Counted from the stretch's first letter, positions 34,659-43,309 are shown. The stretch is 64,000 nt of DNA from Nitrosopumilus sp. (GCF_025698945.1 NZ_JAILWM010000001.1:744001-808000); one strand, 5' to 3'. Made by a program: numbers and translations. Notes: a model not told the origin generated them from the sequence alone.

Positions 34659-35693
34659 ATGGAGAAAATGCGTGCAATGGTACTTGAAAAATGTGATAAA
34701 ATTGAGAATAATCCATTAAAATTAACCAATATTGATAGACATGAAATTAAAAGACCTGATGAAATTTTGATAAAAATTGAGGCATGTGGAGTATGTCATT
34801 CACAACTTCATGGAATTGAGGGAGATTGGCAGGATATAGGAATCCCACCAACTCTTCCAACAGTTCCAGGTCATGAGTTAGTTGGCAAAGTCATACAAGT
34901 TGGTGACAAAGTTACAAAATTCAAAGTTGGAGATAGAGCTGGAATTACTCCACTTTTAGAGGCATGTAGAATTTGTCAATATTGCAAAGAAGGGAAAGAG
35001 TATCTCTGCGAATCATCAATAATTACTGGGGAATCCTACAAAGGAGGATATACAGAATACATTACAGTGGCAGAAGATTTTGCAACAAAAGTTCCATCAG
35101 ATATGAAACCAGAATATGCGGCTCCATTATTTTGTGCAGGAATTACGGCATACAAGGCAGTAAAAGCCTCAGAGCCACAGTCTCACAAAAAAATAGGAAT
35201 TTTTGGAATTGGAGGAGTAGGACATATGGCAGTTCAATTTGCCAAAGTAGAAAATTGTGATGTAATTGCATTTTCAAGATCACAGAATCATCTTGATGTT
35301 GCAAAAAGATTAGGCGCAATAGACACTATGAAATTTTCTGAAAACCAAGAGGAATTTCTCGCTAATCTTAAAGAGAAACACGGTCTGCTTGATGCTGCAA
35401 TTGTTTTTGCACCAGCAGATATTGTTACTGATACTGCAATAAAGGCAGTAAAGAAGGGGGGCCTTGTAGTAATTGCAACAATTGGTGAAAAACCGGCATT
35501 TATGGCATTTGAAGAAAAAACAATTAGAGGTACTTTGATTGGCTCTACAAAAGACATGGAACAAGTAATCAAAATTTGTGATGAGAAAAATTTAGAGGTA
35601 ATATCAGAAGTATTTCCACTAGAGAAAGCAAATCAAGTTTTAAAAAAATTAAAAGATTCAGAAATTAAGGCAAGAGCAGTTCTAATTCCATAA
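34659..35693 (+). CDS. Zinc-dependent alcohol dehydrogenase (MDR family)
   Basis: A 344-residue medium-chain dehydrogenase. Catalytic zinc ligands lie in CGVCHSQLHG and GHELVGKV. The structural zinc site is C-x2-C-x2-C-x7-C (CRICQYCKEGKEYLC), and the NAD(P)-binding Rossmann motif is GIGGVGHMAVQFAK. It interconverts alcohols and aldehydes or ketones with NAD(P)H. The closest type is the AdhP/ADH-like branch. It is a monocistronic unit. The substrate cannot be told from the sequence. Confidence 0.92.
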   Translation: MEKMRAMVLEKCDKIENNPLKLTNIDRHEIKRPDEILIKIEACGVCHSQLHGIEGDWQDIGIPPTLPTVPGHELVGKVIQVGDKVTKFKVGDRAGITPLLEACRICQYCKEGKEYLCESSIITGESYKGGYTEYITVAEDFATKVPSDMKPEYAAPLFCAGITAYKAVKASEPQSHKKIGIFGIGGVGHMAVQFAKVENCDVIAFSRSQNHLDVAKRLGAIDTMKFSENQEEFLANLKEKHGLLDAAIVFAPADIVTDTAIKAVKKGGLVVIATIGEKPAFMAFEEKTIRGTLIGSTKDMEQVIKICDEKNLEVISEVFPLEKANQVLKKLKDSEIKARAVLIP

Positions 35694-35730
35694 CTTTTGG
35701 GCATAAATAACAGAGTGGTAGTTTTTAATT

Positions 35731-35883
35731 ATGAATTGTAAAAGATGTCATCATACAAATGAAGCCCACATTCCAAATGAAGACAGTAATTCCTTAATCA
35801 AGATGGGCAAATGTCAGATTCCAACATGCACTTGTCAACAATACTTGGATCCTATTCAAGAAATTGATGAGGAGCTCTTGTAA
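35731..35883 (+). CDS. 50-residue zinc-binding protein
   Basis: ATG 35731 opens 50 codons (starts MNCKRCHHTNEAH, ends EIDEELL). Ligands C-x2-C-H-H near the N-terminus and KCQIPTCTCQQY later give one zinc site of C2HC or C4 type. An acidic tail follows. Such mini zinc proteins recur in thaumarchaeal genomes. A ribosome-binding site is not obvious. The function is unknown. Confidence 0.6.
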   Translation: MNCKRCHHTNEAHIPNEDSNSLIKMGKCQIPTCTCQQYLDPIQEIDEELL

Positions 35884-35916
35884 CAATTCATATAGTAAAA
35901 TCATCTACAAAGACTC

Positions 35917-36156
35917 ATGGATAAACACAAGCCATCTGATGAAATGATAAAGGATTTAGATAATATTTTATCAAAAATCAATGCGATGGAAATAGTAGCA
36001 TCAGATGATTTTCAAAAAAATACTGTTAAAATTATGAGAGTATTAGTAGAAGGGCAAATTCATTCAATTAATGAATTTCAGCATTTGAAAAAAGCAATAG
36101 ACTTGTTAACACTTCAACTATTTGATGTTCAAAATAAAATCAAGAGTCAAGTCTAG
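35917..36156 (+). CDS. Small coiled-coil protein
   Basis: A 79-residue all-helical protein from ATG 35917 with heptad-like hydrophobic spacing (IKDLDNILSKINAMEIV, LKKAIDLLTLQLFDVQNKI) and no cysteine or membrane segment. It likely forms a dimeric coiled coil. It overlaps the convergent gene at 36140 by 17 bases. No family was recognised. Confidence 0.55.
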   Translation: MDKHKPSDEMIKDLDNILSKINAMEIVASDDFQKNTVKIMRVLVEGQIHSINEFQHLKKAIDLLTLQLFDVQNKIKSQV

Positions 36157-36622
36157 TATCACTTATTCCACAATTAGTGCATCGGTATAAAGTAGATTTT
36201 TCAAGAATTTTCTCTGATTTCATTTCAGCCCCACAGCAAGCGCAAGTAATCTTTTCAGATTTTGATGACCTAACAATATAATCAGGTTTTGATTCTACTG
36301 TATCAGTATTGCATGGGGGTTTGTATCGTTGATTAATTCGAGTAAGAACATTTTGTCGTTGAATATTACTGGATTCAAACATTGGCAATATAGCAAGATA
36401 AAGAGATTTTTCTGAACCAGACTGCTTTATCCAGCATTGAAATTGTGAATGCTGAATAAAATATGACTTTTCTTCGGTTTTTTCACATTCTCCTGCATAG
36501 ATTATGTTAAATCGATCTTTGTCTCGAGATAATATCAAATATACCAATTTCTCCATAGGAGGGCCCCATTCATCAAGTGGGATTGGCCCTAGAAACTCAT
36601 ATTGAAGAATTTGTATGCTCAA
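36140..36622 (-). CDS. Zinc-ribbon protein with N-terminal alpha/beta domain
   Basis: A 160-residue protein starting at TTG 36622. Residues 1-95 form a mixed domain (LGPIPLDEWGPPMEKLVYLILSRD). The C-terminus is a zinc ribbon with CACCGAEM and CTNCGIS (two C-x2-C pairs 18 residues apart). The N-terminal part, with KDRFNIIYAGECE and CWIKQSGSEKSLYLAILPM, looks like a small conserved domain of unknown function. The TTG overlaps the stop of a 19-codon ORF (TTGA). Confidence 0.65.
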   Translation of the reverse strand: MSIQILQYEFLGPIPLDEWGPPMEKLVYLILSRDKDRFNIIYAGECEKTEEKSYFIQHSQFQCWIKQSGSEKSLYLAILPMFESSNIQRQNVLTRINQRYKPPCNTDTVESKPDYIVRSSKSEKITCACCGAEMKSEKILEKSTLYRCTNCGISDTRLDS

Positions 36623-36678
36623 TGAAGGTAGTTTTTAGTACTGTCTTTTCTTTTTTTCCCAAAAAAACCACTAGTCAT
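36619..36678 (-). CDS. Candidate 19-residue leader peptide
   Basis: ATG 36678 opens 19 codons (starts MTSGFFGKKRKD, ends KNYLH) and its stop overlaps the TTG start of the zinc-ribbon gene as TTGA. The same layout is seen before the TrmB-like gene at 3858. The coupling suggests that translation of the peptide delivers ribosomes to the TTG. The evidence is limited to this overlap and an AT-rich element about 30 bases upstream. Confidence 0.35.
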   Translation of the reverse strand: MTSGFFGKKRKDSTKNYLH

Positions 36679-36742
36679 ACGATTAAGATCGCAAAATAAC
36701 AACTTGAAAAGATTAAATTCAAGAGCTATGGATTTTTTGTAA

Positions 36743-36991
36743 ATGAAAGAGCCACACAATTATGCAAAGGTAGGATATTCTATGATTGTTGTGGCTGCAA
36801 GTTTAGCTGCTGTAGGATTAATAGCACTGGCAATAGGAGGAGATGTTCTTTATTCAGATAATATTCAAAGACACAACACATTGCATTTTAATGAATGTAA
36901 AGAAAATAACTTTGAAGATAAAAGTTGTGAGAAATATTTGGATAGGATTAATAACAAAATTTCTGGCGTCTATGTGGATTTAGATAAATAG
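36743..36991 (+). CDS. Small single-pass membrane protein
   Basis: An 82-residue protein with one membrane segment (MIVVAASLAAVGLIALAIGG, about residues 14-34) and a polar 48-residue part with two cysteines (FNECKENN and KSCEKYL), probably outside and disulfide-linked. It ends 3 bases before the convergent membrane-protein gene. No family was recognised. Confidence 0.55.
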   Translation: MKEPHNYAKVGYSMIVVAASLAAVGLIALAIGGDVLYSDNIQRHNTLHFNECKENNFEDKSCEKYLDRINNKISGVYVDLDK

Positions 36992-36994
36992 AAA

Positions 36995-37705
36995 CTAGTA
37001 ACCATTTGCAAAATCTTCTAGCATGTTTTTATTTTTGGTTAGTCTATTCATTGCAAAGAATGCCCCTCCAACAATTCCTGCTTGATAAAATGTATACAAA
37101 AATACACCAGAAGATGTAGGATCTGATTTTGTAAAGCTTAGTGCCAACATAGTAAAAAAGACAAAGGTTCCAACAAATGTCACCAATCGATTTAAGAATC
37201 CAGTATTCATCCCAACTATTCTTTTTGTTGCACCTGCCATCAATGTAATACTAGTAATAATTAGAAATGTAGCCCCTCCGTTTGCAGTAACAAATTCATT
37301 AAGCCATGGCAATAAACCATCCTCTAAAATAGAAATATCAGGCATAATACTTCCGCCATTAATTGCAAAATTTACAGAGCTGAACATCCCACCAATTACA
37401 AAAAAGAACAAGAAAATTTTTGTAATGGAACGCTTAAAGGAGCTTCTAATTTCACCAGGATTAACTGCTCTTTCAGTAATTCTTACCCCATAAAGAAATC
37501 CAATCGCCATTGCAGGGACAAACATCAAATTAATTAAAATTGGGGATTCTTTGTTTAAGGCCTCAATTTGAGGATGAAAAATTAGAAAGATCATTATTGC
37601 GATTAAGGCTGCTGATGAGAACAGTATCAAGCCTAAATACGAATGACCATGAGATTCATCAGTATAATTCCAATTATACAATATTGTACATCTTAAGATA
37701 GTCAT
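36995..37705 (-). CDS. Membrane protein of a thaumarchaeal family, paralogue 2
   Basis: A 236-residue protein with six or seven predicted membrane helices. It shares GMNTGFL and the late YTFYQAGIVGG helix with the 188-residue protein at 22821-23387, and both have an ALS-F segment before the last helix. The N-terminal region has SHGHSYLGLI, with two histidines just before the first helix, and is longer than in the paralogue. No transport or enzyme motif is visible. The start may be ATG 37705 or a later codon. Confidence 0.65.
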   Translation of the reverse strand: MTILRCTILYNWNYTDESHGHSYLGLILFSSAALIAIMIFLIFHPQIEALNKESPILINLMFVPAMAIGFLYGVRITERAVNPGEIRSSFKRSITKIFLFFFVIGGMFSSVNFAINGGSIMPDISILEDGLLPWLNEFVTANGGATFLIITSITLMAGATKRIVGMNTGFLNRLVTFVGTFVFFTMLALSFTKSDPTSSGVFLYTFYQAGIVGGAFFAMNRLTKNKNMLEDFANGY

Positions 37706-37786
37706 TAAAGATCAAATCGAAAAATCATTTGGTCAAATTATCAATTCTGTTTACCCTTTTTAATCAGAGAGGGAGGATTATTTTTG

Positions 37787-37999
37787 ATGAAGGTAGGCAA
37801 TCTACCAATAATAGTAGGCACAATCATAGGAATAATGGGAATTATTTTTCATCTTCAAGGGTATGGAGTAGTGGGTCCTGAAACATCATTCATGTATCAC
37901 AATCCAGACTGGATTAGTTATGGAATGCAGATTGCAATTGTTGGAGTAATCATAATTGGTACAGGTATTGGAATTAGTTATTATAAAAAATCTAGTTAA
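37787..37999 (+). CDS. Small two-helix membrane protein
   Basis: A 70-residue protein from ATG 37787 with a GGGAGGA ribosome site about 12 bases upstream, which decides this start over the TTG at 37784. Two membrane helices (IIVGTIIGIMGIIFHL and MQIAIVGVIIIGTGIGI) flank a polar loop with YHNPDWISYG. It overlaps the convergent RAM-domain gene by 8 bases. No family was recognised. Confidence 0.6.
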   Translation: MKVGNLPIIVGTIIGIMGIIFHLQGYGVVGPETSFMYHNPDWISYGMQIAIVGVIIIGTGIGISYYKKSS

Positions 38000-38222
38000 T
38001 TACTCGTAATGTGATGGTACTTCTAATTTTAGATAATTTTCGTACTTTGGATGTAATTACTTGATTCATTTCTGATGAATTCTCTGTAACAAATTCTGCA
38101 ACTAGATCATAACTACCATATGTGATTATACAATTTTTAACTTCAGGTATTTCATTTAATTCTTCAAATAGTTCTTGTTCTCCTCCAACTTCACAACTTA
38201 TCAACATGTATGCTTTTTCCAT
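37992..38222 (-). CDS. Stand-alone Lrp/AsnC ligand-binding (RAM) domain protein, second copy
   Basis: A 76-residue RAM domain without DNA-binding part: AYMLISCEVGGEQELFEEL, then IITYGSYDLVAEFVTEN and a final RSTITLRVI strand. It is homologous to the protein at 28566-28799 (shared YG-YD and AE pattern). It may sense amino acids and act with larger Lrp proteins. It is 59 bases downstream of truD on the same strand and could be cotranscribed. Confidence 0.85.
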   Translation of the reverse strand: MEKAYMLISCEVGGEQELFEELNEIPEVKNCIITYGSYDLVAEFVTENSSEMNQVITSKVRKLSKIRSTITLRVIN

Positions 38223-38281
38223 GATGGGTTATTAGAAAACATCAACTTAAAGACATCTAAGGAATTATTTCTAAACAGATC

Positions 38282-39478
38282 TCAGAAACCTGCAAGAATT
38301 GGATCTTGCGGTTTCATTATTTCTCTTAGCAAGATAGTTGCAAAAGATCCTCTTGAAAGAGAGAATTCCACAATATCATCATGAGAAGAATAATCAGTTA
38401 CATGAATTGAAGCTTGTCTGAATCCCCCTTCACTACTTACCTCTTGCATCTCTTTAATGTAGAAATCTTTAGGAGTAATTTCTTCTTGGGTCAAGATCTG
38501 AGATATCTGATAGTCAAATCTTGTTTTTTTGTAATAGGAGTATCCAACAAAAGGCAATGCCAAATTTTGATCCATTCCTTTGACATATTTTCCAATTATT
38601 CCATGATCATCAAAGCAAACATCACCTATTTGTGTCTCAAAAAGATCCTCACCATCAGAAAATGCCAAACTTAGAGACTTGTTGAATATAAAAGATTGAT
38701 AAGCCTGAATGTAAAATCTTCTCAATGACAGAGGAATTACTCGAATTGCCTTTGAACAATCATCTGAATCAATCATTTCTTTTAGAACAATTCTTTCAGT
38801 ATCCATCTGTTTTGGAACCTGTTCATAAAACTTTGAATAATTTTCTTTATCCTTGAGTTTTTCTCTTATCTCAGTATTCTCTTTAGAGTCATATGAGGAT
38901 GTAAAGCTAAGAATCAAATCAACTGCTTTTTGGAAGTTTCTTTGCAATATTGCCTTGCCAATTAGGTGAGTTACAGCTCTTTTAGAGCCAAATCTCTGAT
39001 ATCCATAAAAATTTAGAATTTTTTCATATTCAGTAAAATTAGTCAATCCATCAGAACAATCAGATATTTTTATTTTGAAATGATTTGATATCATATCTTT
39101 TTTTGACAATGGTTTGTTGACATAGCCTATTTTTGTAAGAGAATATTTTTCAGTTGAATAATCCTCAACGGAATGTCCTTTATTACCAGAACACACATAC
39201 TGTTCTGTAATTGCGTACGAATCTTTTAGACCAAGTGACTTTAGACGAATACCTTTTTTTCTAAAAATATCAGATAGGGCATGATTAGTGTCAATCTTTT
39301 TTTTCCGTAACTTGTAAACAGCATACCCATCGTTATCTCCAATTTCCTTTTGGGATTTTTCTGAAATTATTTCAAATACTTGAAAATCTTCAGGAGAATC
39401 TCTTATCTTTCCACCAATCCCAACAAAATCAGTACTATAAACATCAATACCAATTTGTGAATCTATATCAGGAATCAC
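38282..39478 (-). CDS. truD: tRNA pseudouridine synthase TruD
   Basis: A 398-residue enzyme that turns uridine 13 of tRNA into pseudouridine. The catalytic Asp86 lies in SLGLKDSYAITEQY, the TruD family core. Other features are the FQVFEI start, the NFYGYQRFGSKRAVTHLIGK segment and the C-terminal GSFATILLREIMKP. The start GTG at 39478 overlaps the stop of the upstream beta-propeller gene as GTGA, and pth2 lies further upstream on the same strand, so this is a tRNA-handling operon with an odd middle gene. Confidence 0.95.
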   Translation of the reverse strand: MIPDIDSQIGIDVYSTDFVGIGGKIRDSPEDFQVFEIISEKSQKEIGDNDGYAVYKLRKKKIDTNHALSDIFRKKGIRLKSLGLKDSYAITEQYVCSGNKGHSVEDYSTEKYSLTKIGYVNKPLSKKDMISNHFKIKISDCSDGLTNFTEYEKILNFYGYQRFGSKRAVTHLIGKAILQRNFQKAVDLILSFTSSYDSKENTEIREKLKDKENYSKFYEQVPKQMDTERIVLKEMIDSDDCSKAIRVIPLSLRRFYIQAYQSFIFNKSLSLAFSDGEDLFETQIGDVCFDDHGIIGKYVKGMDQNLALPFVGYSYYKKTRFDYQISQILTQEEITPKDFYIKEMQEVSSEGGFRQASIHVTDYSSHDDIVEFSLSRGSFATILLREIMKPQDPILAGF

Positions 39479-41070
39479 TCTATTGTCACTGTAATGAATT
39501 TACTAATTGCAACATCAGATAATTGAGCTCCAACTAAAATTTTGTAGGTTCCTGGAATTGCATCTTCAGTTGCATATATTGTTGTATGAATTGGTCTTGG
39601 GGCATCAGAGTCTAATTGAAATGACTCGGGAGTATTATGATCAGGCATTATTTGCAAGAATTCATGAGTTGAAGACAAAATTAGAGAAACACCAATGTCA
39701 TTTTGTGATTTTGGCGAGACAATGAAGTTAAAGTGTTTTGAATCACCAGGCAATAAATTAACAGAGTTTGATTCTATTTGAATCTCAAGTGGTAATGGAA
39801 CACTAGTATCAACTACTCCAATGTTATTTTCAACCCATTCTGTAAACCAAATTTTTTGTCCATTCACTGTAAAGTCAAAAACTTGAGCTAATCCACAATC
39901 AGCCAACATCATTCCAGTCCCAGGATCACAATCTGCCCAATTAGGATTCTTGGAAGGAACATGGTATTCAACAAGGGATTGTAATTTTGGATCCATTACG
40001 GAAATATTGTTTGCAGTTTGGGCATTGAATATTATTCGTCCTTGTTCATCGGACTCTATCCAGTATGGTCTTGATATTAGAGATTTGACTACACCTGTTT
40101 GGTTACCATAAGTACTCAATAGAGGATCTGCTGTAATGTATTGAGTGAATGTCTCAGTATTTGGATCAAAATTAAAGAACGATGATGAGGTTGTATCAGC
40201 TAACCAAACTGTTCCATCATCAGACACTACTGCACCATTTGGGGTTAAGAGTTCTGGAGGTAACTGATAAATTTCAATATAATCCATCAAGGGTAAAAAT
40301 TTGTCAACGGATTTTGCAGCTGTATCCATGTAGGCATTTTGGTTAAATTTGACTAGAACCCCTCCTTGTTGGAATAGCCAATTAGTAAACCAAACATTAT
40401 TGTCTTTATCAATTGCAAAGTCTGCAGTAACTGAATTATCAACAGGAGATGGAATGCTCAGATAATTTACATTCTCAGATAAGGTAGGATCTAAAAATGT
40501 TAGTTTGTTGCCAGTAAAGTCATTAATGATAATTTGAGAGCCATGCACTTTGAGTTTTTGTGGTAGAGAATCACCTTCTGAGGGATATGCCAATCTATCA
40601 TATTTCTCAGTAAGAGTTGAGAACTTCCAAACTGAATCATATGTCTCATCAGTAAACCATACTGAACCGTCTGGAGAATAATCAATCCCCCACATCATAG
40701 AGCGACCACCTTTTGGCCATGTAGGATTATCATATTCAGTAAATGTCAAAGTGTTAGGATCAAACTTTCCTAGTTTTCCAGTATTAGTTTCGGCAAACCA
40801 AACATTTCCATCATAATCAGTTACAATTGCAAGTGGGTTAGTACAAGCTGTTGGAATGGCATACTCTTGGACATACGCAGTTGACTTTGGAATTCCAGAG
40901 CCACAAAATTGTGCTCGTTGTTCATCAGGGAAATTATCAGCAGGAGTTCCAGTAAGAGTCATCTCCGGATCATCGTCACTAGGAAGTATTCCAGGTAATG
41001 TGATCATTACAGTAGATGAGAGTAAAATAAATCCAAAAAATACAGTTACAAAAATTGCTTTTTTCTTCAT
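39475..41070 (-). CDS. Exported beta-propeller protein, streptogramin-lyase-like
   Basis: A 531-residue protein with an N-terminal signal or anchor (AIFVTVFFGFILLSSTVMI). A six- to seven-bladed propeller of the Vgb/NHL type follows, with repeats of the type DGNVWFAET and DGSVWFTDE followed by KFDPNT and FTEY. The last 110 residues form a beta-sandwich (LLPGDSKHFNFIVSP). True Vgb lyases are cytosolic; here the surface location and length point to a ligand-binding or scaffold role. It lies between pth2 and truD, joined to truD by a GTGA overlap. Not an antibiotic-resistance gene on this evidence. Confidence 0.75.
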   Translation of the reverse strand: MKKKAIFVTVFFGFILLSSTVMITLPGILPSDDDPEMTLTGTPADNFPDEQRAQFCGSGIPKSTAYVQEYAIPTACTNPLAIVTDYDGNVWFAETNTGKLGKFDPNTLTFTEYDNPTWPKGGRSMMWGIDYSPDGSVWFTDETYDSVWKFSTLTEKYDRLAYPSEGDSLPQKLKVHGSQIIINDFTGNKLTFLDPTLSENVNYLSIPSPVDNSVTADFAIDKDNNVWFTNWLFQQGGVLVKFNQNAYMDTAAKSVDKFLPLMDYIEIYQLPPELLTPNGAVVSDDGTVWLADTTSSSFFNFDPNTETFTQYITADPLLSTYGNQTGVVKSLISRPYWIESDEQGRIIFNAQTANNISVMDPKLQSLVEYHVPSKNPNWADCDPGTGMMLADCGLAQVFDFTVNGQKIWFTEWVENNIGVVDTSVPLPLEIQIESNSVNLLPGDSKHFNFIVSPKSQNDIGVSLILSSTHEFLQIMPDHNTPESFQLDSDAPRPIHTTIYATEDAIPGTYKILVGAQLSDVAISKFITVTIE

Positions 41071-41116
41071 ATTTGAAAAAATATCAAGCCTTGTTATATC
41101 TTATTCCAAGAAATAA

Positions 41117-41470
41117 TTACAGTAATTTCAGATCACCTGTAATTTTATCAACTAAATTTTCAGGAGCTGGACCAATGGAGATGCATGTCGTGGTACCTGG
41201 AGCAATCTGAGTATGACCTGCATCAGTCACCTCAGACCATGGAAGATTCAGATCAATTGCGTGTCTTTTGACTTCATCTAATTCCTTAATCCCAGAAACC
41301 TTTACTACCACTTTTTCTTGACCTGCCCACCATTGCTCATACCATTCTGGATGAGACTTTCTGACATGTTCTGCACCCAATACGCAAGCATGACCTACCT
41401 GAGCTGCAATCTTACCCTTTCCCATATCAAGATCAGTTCTTACTACAATTACTTGCTTGATATCACCCAT
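41117..41470 (-). CDS. pth2: Peptidyl-tRNA hydrolase, Pth2 type
   Basis: A 117-residue enzyme that frees tRNA from peptidyl-tRNA dropped by ribosomes. Family landmarks are KQVIVVRTDLDMGKGKIAAQVGHA, the VVVKVSGIKEL strand, and the C-terminal DAGHTQIAPGTTTCISIGP with the conserved catalytic residues. Length is typical for archaeal Pth2. The TTG at 41473 would add one Met; ATG 41470 is preferred. First gene of the pth2-propeller-truD unit. Confidence 0.96.
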   Translation of the reverse strand: MGDIKQVIVVRTDLDMGKGKIAAQVGHACVLGAEHVRKSHPEWYEQWWAGQEKVVVKVSGIKELDEVKRHAIDLNLPWSEVTDAGHTQIAPGTTTCISIGPAPENLVDKITGDLKLL

Positions 41471-41590
41471 CAAGATTTCTTAAAAATGCTGAAATGAAAG
41501 TCTTTTGATTATTTGAAAAAATATAGGATTTTTCTTATCGTCTTTATCTTCATCTTGTCTTTTTTCTCATGACATAAACACAAAACAGCG

Positions 41591-41617
41591 TTTTGAGAAA
41601 TTCAGTTTTGAGAAATT
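41591..41617. repeat. Direct repeat TTTTGAGAAATT, two copies 15 bases apart
   Basis: Identical 12-base copies at 41591-41602 and 41606-41617 lie in the 183-base gap between the divergent pth2 and geranylgeranyl-reductase genes, 37 bases before the reductase start. The spacing is near one and a half helical turns. A binding site for a regulator of the reductase is possible. Confidence 0.35.
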
Positions 41618-41653
41618 AATGAAGTTAATTAACATCTATGGGACAAAAATATT

Positions 41654-42790
41654 GTGTATTATGATGTAGTAATAGCAGGTGGAAGTATTGCAGGACTAGT
41701 TTGTGCAAGAGAGATTGCTGCAAACAAAAACAGTGTTCTAGTAATAGAGGAAGACTATGAAATCGGAACGCCTGAGCACTGCGGTGGACTAGTTAGTATT
41801 TCAGGATTAGAAGAATTAGGAGTAATTCCATTTAGAAAAACTTTTGATCATATGATTGAATCAGCAGAAATTACAGCACCAAACGGCAAAAGTTTTACAA
41901 TAAATTCAGAAAGGCAAAAAGTAGTAGAAATTAGCAGACGTGAGCTTGACAAACAACTAGCACATCAAGCTCAAAAAAATGGAGCAACAATCAAAGTAAG
42001 AACATCATTTCAAGAAATTACGGATTCAGGAATTAGAACAAATGGAGAAAATATTGATTGTAAGATTTTTGTTGATGCAAGAGGGGTATCATCATTAATC
42101 CATAAAGACAGAACAGGAATTTTATCATCAGCACAATATGAGATTTATGCAGACTGGATAAAAAAGGGCAAAGTTCAAGTAATCTTTGATCAAAAAAAAT
42201 TTCCAGGATTCTTTGCATGGATTATTCCATCAGGGGAAGGAAAAGGCAAAGTAGGTGTGGCAGGAAAAGCAATCAACGTATCTGAAACTTTAGAAAAGAT
42301 GTTAGAAGAAAAAGGAAATTATTCCACAATTAGAAAGATTTTTGCACCAATCTGGATAAAGGGACCAATAGAGAATTTTATTGATGAAAAAACAATAATC
42401 ATAGGAGATGCTGCAGGTCAAGCAAAGCCAACTACGGCAGGAGGGATATATTCAAGTGGCATGGGGGGATTGTTAGCAGGAAGAGCAATTTCAAAATATC
42501 TAAAATCAAACAACCCTAAAGACTTGGAATTATACCAAAAGCAATGGATGGGTAAATTTGGAAAAGAGTTTGAAAAACAATTGCTTGCAAGAAAAATTCT
42601 AGAAAGACTAGACAATGATACAATAAACAAACTATTTGATTCAATCACACCTGAAATAATTCATGACATTTCACAAAAAGATGATTTTGATTTTCATACA
42701 GGATCAATTATTAAATTACTTGGGATCAAAAATTCTATCAAAACAGCTCAAGTCCTAATTGGAGGAGAGTTAAAAAAATTACTTGGTTAA
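41654..42790 (+). CDS. FAD-dependent geranylgeranyl reductase family protein
   Basis: A 378-residue flavoprotein. The FAD-binding motif is VVIAGGSIAGLVCAREI (residues 4-20), followed by EHCGGLVS. The second FAD segment is IIIGDAAGQAKPTTAGGIYSSGMGG. In archaea this family saturates the geranylgeranyl chains of membrane ether lipids, or reduces related isoprenoids such as menaquinone tails. The start is GTG at 41654. It is upstream of the zinc ribbon/aEF-1beta block on the same strand. The precise substrate cannot be read from the sequence. Confidence 0.88.
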   Translation: MYYDVVIAGGSIAGLVCAREIAANKNSVLVIEEDYEIGTPEHCGGLVSISGLEELGVIPFRKTFDHMIESAEITAPNGKSFTINSERQKVVEISRRELDKQLAHQAQKNGATIKVRTSFQEITDSGIRTNGENIDCKIFVDARGVSSLIHKDRTGILSSAQYEIYADWIKKGKVQVIFDQKKFPGFFAWIIPSGEGKGKVGVAGKAINVSETLEKMLEEKGNYSTIRKIFAPIWIKGPIENFIDEKTIIIGDAAGQAKPTTAGGIYSSGMGGLLAGRAISKYLKSNNPKDLELYQKQWMGKFGKEFEKQLLARKILERLDNDTINKLFDSITPEIIHDISQKDDFDFHTGSIIKLLGIKNSIKTAQVLIGGELKKLLG

Positions 42791-42843
42791 AACGTGCGCA
42801 ATTTCTAAGGAAGGTATAAATGATGTTTTTGAAAATTTGTGGT

Positions 42844-43023
42844 ATGTCATCTACTATATCATTACCATCTTGTAGTTGTTGCCACAGACATATTATGCCC
42901 AATGATAAATGTGTAAAATTCAACTGCCCTAATTGCGGTGAAGATTTAATCTGGAGATGTCAGAGTTGCAGAGAGGCAGCAAGAAATTATACTTGCTCAT
43001 CATGTAATGTTTTGGGGCCATAG
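42844..43023 (+). CDS. Zinc-ribbon protein of the HVO_2753/DUF1610 type
   Basis: A 59-residue protein with four C-x2-C knuckles: [22 protein letters not shown] and CSSCNV, with [10 protein letters not shown] and RCQSCRE matching the archaeal mini zinc-finger family. The frame is open from 42820 but ATG 42844 is preferred because it gives the family length; it lies in the motif GTGGTATGTC. It is encoded 4 bases before aEF-1beta, an arrangement known from other archaea (Haloferax HVO_2753 precedes the EF-1beta gene). A ribosome-linked role is possible. Confidence 0.8.
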   Translation: MSSTISLPSCSCCHRHIMPNDKCVKFNCPNCGEDLIWRCQSCREAARNYTCSSCNVLGP

Positions 43024-43027
43024 AAAA

Positions 43028-43309
43028 ATGACACAGTTACTATTAGTTACAAAAATTTTACCTGAAGGAACAGAAGTTGATCTTGATAAATTAGCTGAAA
43101 CAATAAAGTCATCACTAAAAGAAGGCATCTCAATGAAGAGACATGCTAAAGAGCCATTAGCATTTGGATTAGAATTTCTAAAGGCCGAATTTATTTTAGA
43201 AGACCAAGAAGGTCAAATGGATTCTCTAGAAGATGCTATTAGATCAGTTGAGGGTGTAAGCGAATTTGAAGTCCTCAATATGAGCCGCATGTCAGTTGAC
43301 ATGAAATAG
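43028..43309 (+). CDS. ef1b: Translation elongation factor aEF-1beta
   Basis: A 93-residue nucleotide-exchange factor that reloads aEF-1alpha with GTP. It starts at ATG 43028; the open frame extends upstream but only through the previous gene. The pattern [20 protein letters not shown], then [19 protein letters not shown] and a C-terminal FEVLNMSRM fits the ferredoxin-like EF-1beta fold. It follows the zinc-ribbon gene by 4 bases and precedes cdc48 by 8, so all three are likely on one message. Confidence 0.93.
   Translation: MTQLLLVTKILPEGTEVDLDKLAETIKSSLKEGISMKRHAKEPLAFGLEFLKAEFILEDQEGQMDSLEDAIRSVEGVSEFEVLNMSRMSVDMK

Noticed and set aside
39475-41070. Streptogramin lyase (antibiotic resistance) call
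   Set aside because: The repeats fit a Vgb-like propeller, but the protein is exported, longer than Vgb and has an added beta-sandwich; a resistance role is not supported.
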